Assembly: GCA_963738135.1 (NCBI GenBank)
Contig: CAVTVK010000001.1
Span: 124,001 to 188,000 of the forward strand
Length of the DNA: 64,000 bases
Direction of reading: 5' to 3'
Origin: Bog-473 sp963738135
GTDB lineage: Bacteria; Actinomycetota; Acidimicrobiia; Acidimicrobiales; RAAP-2
Shown here one piece after another: positions 57,279-64,000 of the stretch. How positions within the stretch are numbered: position 1 is the first letter of the stretch; every line of letters begins with the position of its first letter. The notes beneath the pieces were generated by a model. That model worked only from the letters and a program-made list of their open reading frames with translations, searched no databases and was not told the DNA's origin. Both the position numbers and the translations under genes were made by a program.

Positions 57279-58496
57279 TCAGGACCCGGCCCCGGCCCCG
57301 GCGCCCGTCGGCGCGATGCCCCCCCGGCCCAGACGTAGAGGCCCCGCCGCGTAGCTCCTGGCCACCCGGATGGCCGCCCCGATCAGCAACACGACGAAGA
57401 CGAGCACGTAGACGTCGCCCAAGGGGAGGAGCCAACCCCGCCCGGCAAAGCGCACGGCGGGACCGTGCGGCACCCACCAGTACGGCGCCGCCCACAGGAG
57501 CACCGACACAGCCAGCGCATACCACTCGCCGCGGCGGGGTCGGTCGGGGGCGAGGGCAAGCCACGCCACGAGCAGCACCATCCAGATGAAGTGGTGCGAC
57601 CACGAGACCGGGCTGGCCAACGACTCGGTCGCCTCTACGACGAGCAGCCCCAGAACGGGCGAGGAGCGCCGGTAAGCTCCGGCGGCAATCAGCAGGCCGA
57701 CCAGGCCCACGCCGATCACGATCACGAATGCCGTGGGGGTCGTCACCGTGTGGCCGAGCACGCGCTCGGTGGCCCCGAGCACCCCCTGGTTCCCGATCCA
57801 CGACAGCATGCCGGCCCGTTCCGGGTCGTGGATGTAGTGAGTCCAGTACGCCCACGACGTCGAGGCATTGACGGCGACAGCCAGCGCGGCAGCAGCCAGG
57901 AACGAGGCGCTGGCCCGGACGCCGGCCCGGCCCTGTCGGGTCAGGAAGAGGTACGGGATCAGGATGAGGGGCGTCACCTTGATGGCCGCGGCCAGTCCGA
58001 CCAAAATGCCGCGCGGGAGCGGCAGGTCCAGGGTCAGGTCGGCCATGATCATGAGCGCCAGGATGATGTTGACCTGGCCGAGCAGGAAGTTCTGACGCAC
58101 CGGGTCGAAGAGCAGCACCGGCAACACGAAGGCGAGGCCCCACCACAGCACGGTCCGCTTGTCGAGTGCGCGACACACGGCACGCAGGCTGACGACGATC
58201 ATGCCGAACAGCGACGCGAGGTTGAGCCAGGAGAAGAGGACCTCGTCGGCGCGCAACGGGAAGTGGGCGAAAGGCGCAAACAGGAGCGCGGAGAACGGCG
58301 GATACGTGAACCCGAGGTGGTCGGTCGGATAGGTGACCGTGAAGAGGTCGTTCGAGGACGCGTGCGCCCCGCCCAACAGGTACGTGCTCAGGTCCAGCTG
58401 CTGATGGAAGAGCGCCAGGACGGTCGCCCCGACGAAGGCGACGGTACCGGACAGGACCGGCCATCCCCAGCGGCGCCGTGCCGCGACGGACTGCAT
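57279..58496 (-). CDS. GT87-type mannosyltransferase, multi-pass membrane protein
   Basis: About 405 residues with ten or so helices. The GT87 marks are present: the first luminal loop with DLSTYLLGG, the Asp-containing YPTDHLGFTYPPFSALLFAP, NFLLGQVNIILALMI and the AAIKVTPLILIPYLF signature. Family members use polyprenol-phosphate mannose to extend glycolipids (PimE-like). The frame is open to GTG 58643, but that start overlaps ppk1 by 26 bases. I prefer ATG 58496, at the start of the first helix. The C-terminal tail is Gly-rich. Confidence 0.82.
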   Translation of the reverse strand: MQSVAARRRWGWPVLSGTVAFVGATVLALFHQQLDLSTYLLGGAHASSNDLFTVTYPTDHLGFTYPPFSALLFAPFAHFPLRADEVLFSWLNLASLFGMIVVSLRAVCRALDKRTVLWWGLAFVLPVLLFDPVRQNFLLGQVNIILALMIMADLTLDLPLPRGILVGLAAAIKVTPLILIPYLFLTRQGRAGVRASASFLAAAALAVAVNASTSWAYWTHYIHDPERAGMLSWIGNQGVLGATERVLGHTVTTPTAFVIVIGVGLVGLLIAAGAYRRSSPVLGLLVVEATESLASPVSWSHHFIWMVLLVAWLALAPDRPRRGEWYALAVSVLLWAAPYWWVPHGPAVRFAGRGWLLPLGDVYVLVFVVLLIGAAIRVARSYAAGPLRLGRGGIAPTGAGAGAGS

Positions 58497-58617
58497 ACGC
58501 CGGGTCAACGCGTCGTTCGAGACCGCCGCCGCGCCGACCGGGAGCACAGACCAGCGTCGCCGCTGCCCTCCGGCACGCCGATCGCCGCGCTCGAGACCCG
58601 CAGGTGTGCGGGCCTCG

Positions 58618-60873
58618 CTACGCGGGAGACTTGGCCTCTTCACCCTCTCCGACGCGGAGGTCCGAGTCGAGGCGCCGGCGGGCCCGCTCCCGCGCCAGCT
58701 CCTTCAGCCGCTCCTGCGAGCTCACCCCATGGCGGTTGGGCACGCGGCGCCAGCGCCGGTCCGAGCCGAGCTCCCAAGCGTTGGTCTCGTCGGCGAAGAC
58801 GAGGTCGAGCACCTCGAAGAGCCGGGACTGCAGCTCGGGATCGCGCACGGGAACGACCACTTCGATGCGGCGGTCGAGGTTGCGCCCCATGAGGTCGGCC
58901 GAGCCGATGAAGATCTTCAGGGGCAGACCAGGTCCGGCCGCCGGGTCGGCGGGGGCGCCGCCGAAGCGGTAGATCCTCGAATGCTCGAGAAAGTTGCCCA
59001 CGATCGAGCGGACCCGGATGCGCTCGGAGAGCTCGGGGATGCCCGGCCGCAACCGACAGAGGCCGCGCACGGCCAGATCGATCTCGACACCGGCACCCGA
59101 GGCCCGGTAGAGCGCGTCGATCATGGCCGCATCGGTGAGGCCGTTGAGCTTCAGCACGATGCGACCCGCCGGTCCGGCCTCGGTCTGCTCCTCGATCATG
59201 GCGAGAATGCGCTTGCGCACCGTCACCGGCGACACGAGGATCTGGTGGTAGTCGGCGTGGCGGGAGAAGCCCGTCAGGTAGTTGAAGAGCTCCCCGACAT
59301 CGGCCCCGATCTCGGGGTCGGACGTCAACAACCCGATGTCCTCGTAGATGCGCGCCGTCTTGGAGTTGTAGTTGCCCGTGCCCACATGGCAGTAGTGCCG
59401 CACACCATCGTCCTCGCGGCGCAGCACCAGCGCTGTCTTCGAGTGCGTCTTGAGCCCGACGATGCCGTAGACGACGTGGACGCCGACTTCTTCGAGCGCG
59501 CGGGCCCAGCCGATGTTCGCCTCCTCGTCGAAGCGCGCCTTGAGCTCGACGATGGCGGCCACCTGCTTGCCGTTCTCGGCCGCCTGAATCAGCGACTGCA
59601 CGATCGGGCTGTCTCCGCCGGTGCGGTAGAGCGTCTGCTTGATCCCGAGCACCGCCGGGTCCTCGGCGGCCTGCGCCACGAAAGCCTCGACCGACGTGGC
59701 GAACGAGTCGTACGGGTGGTGCACCAGCACGTCGCGCTCGCGCAGGAGAGCGAAGAACTCGGCCGGATCGTGGGCGACCTGGCCCAGGCGGGGCGGTGTC
59801 ATCGGCGTCCAGGTCTCGCCGTGCAGGTCCGGACGGTCCAGCGCGTAGAGACCCCACAGCCCGCTCAGGTCCAGGGGTGCGCCGACGCGGAAGACGCCGT
59901 CGGCCCCGACCTCGAGCTCAGTGGCCAGCAGGTCGGCCAGTTCCTGGCCCATGTCGGCCTCGATCTCGAGCCGGAGGGCCTTGCCGAAGCGGCGGCGGCG
60001 CAGCTCCATCTCGATGGCGACCAGCAGGTCGTCCGCCTCGTCCTCCTCGAGCACGAGGTCGGCGTTCCGGGTCACGCGGAAGGCATGGTGATGGCCGATG
60101 GTCATGCCCGGGAACAACGAATCCAGGTGGGCGGCGATGACCTGTTCGAGCGGAACGAAGCGCTCGCCGTCGGGCATGACGACGAATCGGGGCAGCGCCG
60201 GCGGCACCTTGACCCGGGCGATACGACCCTCGCCCGACGTCGGGTCCTGCACCTCGACCACCAGATTGAGCGACAGGTTCGAGATGTAGGGGAACGGGTG
60301 GCCAGGGTCGACGGCGAGCGGCGTCAGCACCGGGTAGATCTGGCGTTGGAAGACGTCGACGAGGTAGGCGCGGTCTTCGTCGTCGAGCGTGGACCAGCCG
60401 GCGAAGCGAATGCCCGCCCCGGCGAGGGCCGGCACCAGCAGGTCCAAGAAGATGTGGTCCTGGCGTCGGACCAACTCCTCCACCCTGGCCCTGATCATCG
60501 TCAGCTGTTCGCCGGGGCGCAGCCCGTCGACCGAGCGGGTGCGGACACCGGCGGCGACCTGGTCCTCGAGCGCGGCGACCCGTATTTGGTAGAACTCGTC
60601 GAGCAACTCGGAGAAGATGGCGAGGAACTTGGCCCGTTCCATCAAGGGGACGCCGTCATCCTCGGCCAGGTCGAGCAGGCGGGCCCCGAAGTCGAGGCGC
60701 GATTGCTCCCGGTTGGTGAAGCGCTGGTAGCCGAAGGTCTCGATCTGCTGCGCTGTCGGCGCCGTCAGGTGCTCGACCTCCTCCCCGATCCGGTGGTCCG
60801 GGACGGGTCCATCCCCCTTGACCTGGGGCTCCGGCTGCGCCTGGGGTTGGTGCTGAGGCTGGGTCTGGGTCAT
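58618..60873 (-). CDS. ppk1: Polyphosphate kinase 1
   Basis: 751 residues. Start ATG 60873 gives a Gln/Pro-rich leader (TQTQPQHQPQAQPEP). The N-terminal and head domains follow (FTNREQSRLDFGARLL, LLDEFYQIRVAAL). The two catalytic phospholipase-D-like domains hold the phosphohistidine region (GIVGLKTHSKTALVLRRE, HVGTGNYNSKTARIYEDIGL) and the second His in LEHSRIYRFGG; the end is FIGSADLMGRNLDRRIEV. It polymerises phosphate from ATP. It is divergent from the SEDS gene (76-base gap). Confidence 0.95.
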   Translation of the reverse strand: MTQTQPQHQPQAQPEPQVKGDGPVPDHRIGEEVEHLTAPTAQQIETFGYQRFTNREQSRLDFGARLLDLAEDDGVPLMERAKFLAIFSELLDEFYQIRVAALEDQVAAGVRTRSVDGLRPGEQLTMIRARVEELVRRQDHIFLDLLVPALAGAGIRFAGWSTLDDEDRAYLVDVFQRQIYPVLTPLAVDPGHPFPYISNLSLNLVVEVQDPTSGEGRIARVKVPPALPRFVVMPDGERFVPLEQVIAAHLDSLFPGMTIGHHHAFRVTRNADLVLEEDEADDLLVAIEMELRRRRFGKALRLEIEADMGQELADLLATELEVGADGVFRVGAPLDLSGLWGLYALDRPDLHGETWTPMTPPRLGQVAHDPAEFFALLRERDVLVHHPYDSFATSVEAFVAQAAEDPAVLGIKQTLYRTGGDSPIVQSLIQAAENGKQVAAIVELKARFDEEANIGWARALEEVGVHVVYGIVGLKTHSKTALVLRREDDGVRHYCHVGTGNYNSKTARIYEDIGLLTSDPEIGADVGELFNYLTGFSRHADYHQILVSPVTVRKRILAMIEEQTEAGPAGRIVLKLNGLTDAAMIDALYRASGAGVEIDLAVRGLCRLRPGIPELSERIRVRSIVGNFLEHSRIYRFGGAPADPAAGPGLPLKIFIGSADLMGRNLDRRIEVVVPVRDPELQSRLFEVLDLVFADETNAWELGSDRRWRRVPNRHGVSSQERLKELARERARRRLDSDLRVGEGEEAKSPA

Positions 60874-60949
60874 GAGAGGGGGTATGGCGCGATGCAACCG
60901 AAGCGGGATGTCACCCCGAATCCTACCCCCCACCACTACGATTCGCCCG

Positions 60950-62332
60950 GTGCCGTCCGCCACCCGCCGCACTCCTTTCCCGCGCTACGTCTTCGGCCCC
61001 AAGCCCAAGCGCCGGACCGAGCTGGGTCTCCTCCTCTTCGACGCACTGCTGATCGTCTCGCTCTACATCGTCGCCGTCCTGGGACAGAAGTCGAAGATCC
61101 CCGACAACATCGGTGTCTTCCTGGGCGTCGTCCTCGGATTGGCGCTGCTGGCCCATATGGCCAACCGCTGGTTGGCCCCGAATGCAAATGCGGTGATCCT
61201 CCCGCTGGCCGTGCTGCTCAACGGCATCGGCTACGTCGTCATCGCCCGTTGGAACCCGGGCCAGGCCAAGGGCCAGGCCGCCTGGGCTGGTCTGGGCGTG
61301 CTGCTCTACTTCCTCACCCTCCTGGTGGTCCGTTACTCGCGCGACCTGGAGCGCTACCGCTACCTGCTGTTGCTGGTGGCCGGCATCTTCCTCGTCGTGC
61401 CGCTGTTCTTCTCGCCCATCGGCGGGGCGCGGCTCTGGGTGCACTTCGGCAGTCTGTCGTTCCAGCCGATCGAGTTCTCCAAGATCCTCCTGTGCATCTT
61501 CTTCGCCTCGTACTTCGCGGAGAACAAGGAGATGCTCTCGATCCCGACGGCGCAGATCGGGAACCGGCTCTATCTCGACCCGCGACCTCTGATCCCGATC
61601 ATCGTGGCCTGGGGCGCTGCCATGGCCGTCATCGGGCTCGAGGACGACATCGGCTTCGCCGCTCTGCTCTTCGTCCTCTTCATCGGGCTGCTGTGGGTGG
61701 CGACGGGCCGGGTGGGCTACCTCGTGCTCGGGCTGGTGCTCTTCGGCGTCGGGGCGTATATCGCGGCACGATATTTCGGCCAGGTGCACGTGCGGGTCGC
61801 GCAATGGCAGAACCCGTGGCCGACGGCGAAGAACCCTGACAACTCCCAGCTGAGCGTGGCCTGGTTCAGTCTCGGGGACGGCGGCGTCGGGGGAACGGGC
61901 CTCGGCCAGGCTCCGCACTACGTCGGAACCGTCCCCGAGCTGACGAGCGACATGATCTTCGCCGCCATCGGGACCGAGATGGGCCTCATCGGCTGTGCGG
62001 CCGTCGTCATGGCCTTCATCCTCCTGGTGGGTTCGGGCTTCCGGGTGGCGCAGACGGCCCGCTCGGACTTCTCGCGCCTGATGGCGACGGGATTGACGCT
62101 GATCATCGGCTTCCAGGCCTTCTTCATCATGGCGGGGGTCGTGCGGCTGTTGCCCTTTACCGGCATCACGCTGCCGTTCGTCGCCTACGGGGGGTCGTCG
62201 CTGTTGGCCAACTACGTCCTCATCGCCTTGATGCTGCGCATCTCCGACGAAGGCGCGGTGGCGCAGGCCGAGATGCTGGCCGCCGGTGCGGCCGCGGCGC
62301 CGGGTGAACGCCCGATGGTCCCGGCCCGCTGA
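60950..62332 (+). CDS. SEDS-family peptidoglycan polymerase (FtsW/RodA-like)
   Basis: About 460 residues with ten helices. SEDS marks: GGARLWVHFGSLSFQPIEFS, LGLEDDIGFAALLFVLF, GDGGVGGTGLGQAP, the catalytic Asp region VPELTSDMIFAAIGTEMGLIG, and GITLPFVAYGGSSLLANYV. It polymerises glycan strands from lipid II outside the membrane. The start is uncertain: GTG 60950 and ATG 60908 are in frame and neither has a strong ribosome binding site. 60872 overlaps ppk1 and is rejected. A second SEDS gene (rodA) lies at the window end. Confidence 0.9.
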   Translation: MPSATRRTPFPRYVFGPKPKRRTELGLLLFDALLIVSLYIVAVLGQKSKIPDNIGVFLGVVLGLALLAHMANRWLAPNANAVILPLAVLLNGIGYVVIARWNPGQAKGQAAWAGLGVLLYFLTLLVVRYSRDLERYRYLLLLVAGIFLVVPLFFSPIGGARLWVHFGSLSFQPIEFSKILLCIFFASYFAENKEMLSIPTAQIGNRLYLDPRPLIPIIVAWGAAMAVIGLEDDIGFAALLFVLFIGLLWVATGRVGYLVLGLVLFGVGAYIAARYFGQVHVRVAQWQNPWPTAKNPDNSQLSVAWFSLGDGGVGGTGLGQAPHYVGTVPELTSDMIFAAIGTEMGLIGCAAVVMAFILLVGSGFRVAQTARSDFSRLMATGLTLIIGFQAFFIMAGVVRLLPFTGITLPFVAYGGSSLLANYVLIALMLRISDEGAVAQAEMLAAGAAAAPGERPMVPAR

Positions 62333-62351
62333 GGAACCGGGTCCAGCTCGG

Positions 62352-62672
62352 TCAGCCCTCCGAGCCGCCGGCCACCTCGTAGGACCAGAGCTCGGAGGAG
62401 ACCGAGACCGGGCCGCCGTGCGGCGACGGGCGGTCGGCGCCCGCGTGGCCGTGGGCGAAGGCGGGTGACGACACCCACTTCTGGAACGACGCTTCGTCGC
62501 GCCAACGGGTCACGACGAGCCACTGCAGGCGGTCGTCGGTGGGACGGAGCAGCTCGAAGCCCTCGAAGCCGTCCTGGTTGTCGACGGCGCCGGCCCGCGC
62601 CGCGAAACGGCGGGCCAGTTCGTCGCCAGAGTTCTCCGGCACCGTGATGGCGTTGATCTTGATCAGGGTCAT
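62352..62672 (-). CDS. MhuD/IsdG-like heme-degrading monooxygenase
   Basis: 106 residues, ABM fold. The N-terminus LIKINAITVP contains the catalytic Asn7, and FQKW places Trp66 exactly as in mycobacterial MhuD. The proximal His falls at 74 in PAFAHGHAG, one residue before the MhuD His75. Together with the strong FEGFELLRPT similarity this supports heme degradation to release iron. Alternatives are other ABM-fold monooxygenases. It is a lone gene with no heme-uptake genes nearby. Confidence 0.8.
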   Translation of the reverse strand: MTLIKINAITVPENSGDELARRFAARAGAVDNQDGFEGFELLRPTDDRLQWLVVTRWRDEASFQKWVSSPAFAHGHAGADRPSPHGGPVSVSSELWSYEVAGGSEG

Positions 62673-62760
62673 GACCCGATCAGATCAGATCCGCGCCGAC
62701 TGCGCAGCGCGGCGGTCTCGACCGGGCACCGAAGCCCGGGCCCAGGGCTCCTGCCCCCAC

Positions 62761-63288
62761 CTACGGCTCGGGCGGCCCGTCGACCGCCGGTAGCTCGTCG
62801 ACGATCGGGGCGACGTCGCCCATGTCGTCGAGCAGGCGCTCGTCGGCCAGGATCGGCGCCGGGACAGGCATGCGCAACGCCAGCACGATGCCGTCGGACG
62901 GCCGACAGTCCACCCGCACTCGGCCCGCCGGGGTCATGAGGTCCAACTCGGCCAGCAGGTTCCCCTCGTCCCGACCGACCAGGCGGACAGCGATCACGTC
63001 GATGCGGGACTGCTGCAGCACCTGTATGAAGAGCTCGTGCGTCATGGGCCGACGCGAGTCCATGCGACGGAGGGCCTGTGCCATCGCAGTGCCCTCCGGG
63101 AGGCCCACGGGGAAGACCAGCGCCCGCATGGGGGGCTCGGACTCCACCAGGGTGACGGACGGGTACGGCGAAGGCAGGTCCATGGAGACGTCGTCGACGT
63201 CCATCACCCGGAAGGCGGCGGCCGCCGGGACCGGGTCCGGATCCGGCGGCGGCGGGGCCACCTCCGGTTGCGGCTGGACGTCGGTCAC
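62761..63288 (-). CDS. Bifunctional nuclease (DUF151) family protein
   Basis: 175 residues. A Pro-rich N-terminus (PQPEVAPPPPDPDP) is followed by the DUF151 core: DDVSMDLPSPYPSVTLVE, FPVGLPEGTAMAQAL, THELFIQVLQQSRIDVI and the acidic CRPSDGIVLALRMPVP. DUF151 members have DNase/RNase activity in some organisms; here this is family knowledge only. GTG 63288 overlaps the rodA stop as GTGA, so it is translated with rodA. Confidence 0.85.
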   Translation of the reverse strand: MTDVQPQPEVAPPPPDPDPVPAAAAFRVMDVDDVSMDLPSPYPSVTLVESEPPMRALVFPVGLPEGTAMAQALRRMDSRRPMTHELFIQVLQQSRIDVIAVRLVGRDEGNLLAELDLMTPAGRVRVDCRPSDGIVLALRMPVPAPILADERLLDDMGDVAPIVDELPAVDGPPEP

Positions 63289-64000
63289 CGGAATTTCCGC
63301 CGGGCACCCACGCTGAGCGCCAAGCCGATCGCCCCGAAGAACACCAGAACCGCCGTCCCGCCGTAGCTCACGAACGGGAGGGGAATGCCGGTGATGGGCA
63401 TGATCCCCATGGTCATCCCGGCGTTCTGGAAGACGCTGAACGAAATGAAGGCGAACAGGCCGGTGCAGATGAGGCGGCCGAAAGTGTCCCGGGCCACCAC
63501 GGCGGCGTGCAGCACCCGCCAGGCGATCACGCCGAGGAGGAGCAGGACGCCGACGGAGCCGACGAAGCCCAGTTGCTCGGCGACCGCCGTGAAGATGAAG
63601 TCCGTCTGCTGCTCGGGCACGTAGCCCAGATTCGTCTCCACGCCGTGGCCGATGCCCGACCCGAGGAGGCCGCCCGAGCCGATGGCGTTCTTGGCCTGCT
63701 GGCCGTTGTAGATCGCCTCCTGCACGAAGGGATTCGTGCTGTGCGAGTTCGGATTCAAGAACGTCGTGAGGCGTGCGATCTGGTAGTGGTGCAGAAAGCC
63801 ACCCTCGATCGCCACGAACGCCACCAGTGCGGTGCCGACGAGCAGCATGATCAGGATCCGGATAGGCAGGCCCGCCACCGCCAACAGGACCAGGAGCACG
63901 ATGACCATGATCATCGCCGTCCCAAGGTCCGGTTGGACGAGCACCAAGGCGATGGGGATGCCGGCCATGATGAGCAGGCGGAAGACGTCGAGCCAGGCCA
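63285..64000 (-). CDS. rodA: RodA-type SEDS peptidoglycan polymerase, C-terminal part (runs off window)
   Basis: At least 238 residues; the frame is open to the window edge (AWLDVFRLLIMAGIPIA), so the start is outside. It has the SEDS marks LVQPDLGTAMIMVIVL, the catalytic Asp in YVPEQQTDFIFTAVAEQLG, GSGIGHGVETNLG and IPLPFVSYGGTAVLVFF. It is the elongation-type polymerase for side-wall growth. The DUF151 gene is coupled to it downstream. The usual mreB or mreC genes would be expected just beyond the window. Confidence 0.88.
   Translation of the reverse strand, partial: AWLDVFRLLIMAGIPIALVLVQPDLGTAMIMVIVLLVLLAVAGLPIRILIMLLVGTALVAFVAIEGGFLHHYQIARLTTFLNPNSHSTNPFVQEAIYNGQQAKNAIGSGGLLGSGIGHGVETNLGYVPEQQTDFIFTAVAEQLGFVGSVGVLLLLGVIAWRVLHAAVVARDTFGRLICTGLFAFISFSVFQNAGMTMGIMPITGIPLPFVSYGGTAVLVFFGAIGLALSVGARRKFR

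Noticed and set aside
1..64000. CRISPR arrays, insertion sequences, prophage genes, riboswitches
   Set aside because: No spaced direct repeats of CRISPR type, no transposase or integrase, and no recognisable riboswitch core was seen on either strand.

Overview
The window is a high-GC chromosomal segment of an actinobacterium. Evidence for this: mycothiol synthase (mshD), a PdtaR-type ANTAR regulator next to polA and rpsA, a MhuD-like heme oxygenase, a polyprenol-phosphate mannose synthase, GT87 and GT39 membrane mannosyltransferases, GTG/TTG starts and dense GTGA start/stop overlaps. Repeats of the type YWLVASDGG.FAFGDA and the gene order suggest an Acidimicrobiia-like lineage; that placement is inference.

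Layout. 0-5.4 kb: a truncated GT39-type glycosyltransferase, then a translationally coupled oligopeptide ABC transporter (dppB-C-D-F) ending in an ATP-grasp enzyme. 5.4-12.0 kb (minus strand): menC, a coiled-coil protein, pdtaR, polA, rpsA. 12.07 kb: tRNA-Leu(CAA). 12.5-18.3 kb: a looser, apparently lower-GC accessory stretch holding a small secreted protein, a methyltransferase, a stand-alone methionine aminopeptidase, an AhpD-like protein, a VOC protein and a phosphotransferase. 18.3-25.6 kb: two large exported proteins facing each other. One is a coiled-coil protein with a Thr/Pro-rich tail. The other is a giant modular S53 (sedolisin) peptidase whose catalytic domain is split by a beta-propeller-like insert, followed by MBG-type repeats and six C-terminal FG-rich repeats. 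26.3-29.7 kb: fatty acid synthesis operon fabD-fabG-acpP-fabF, then an exported SGNH hydrolase. 31-44.3 kb (minus strand): a fused histidine-tryptophan biosynthesis supercluster, hisD-C-B-H-A-F, a GroES-like gene, hisI-trpE-ygfZ, small genes, trpC-F-B-A. 44.4-47.2 kb: a small helical protein, a PIN/RHH toxin-antitoxin pair, nth, mshD. 47.3-50.6 kb: a VIT-family metal transporter, a MaoC hydratase, menG and menF. 50.6-57.3 kb: a two-component system, a polyprenol-P-mannose synthase, an AI-2E family permease, an LPG-synthase-like flippase and an LCM-type methyltransferase. 57.3-64 kb: GT87 mannosyltransferase, ppk1, a SEDS polymerase, mhuD-like oxygenase, a DUF151 nuclease and a truncated rodA.

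How the genes fit together. menC, menG and menF supply parts of menaquinone synthesis from separate loci. Polyprenol-P-mannose synthase could feed the GT87 and GT39 enzymes. The two SEDS proteins build the cell wall. The his and trp genes share PRPP-dependent chemistry and appear to be read as one long unit.

Caution on sequence quality. Many otherwise normal genes (fabG, trpA, trpC, ygfZ, a histidine kinase, a small ORF and the peptidase 5' end) carry one single-base frameshift each, and hisC carries what look like two compensating shifts. The density and the housekeeping nature of the genes point to indel errors in the source sequence rather than decay. I have annotated these genes across the breaks and marked them.
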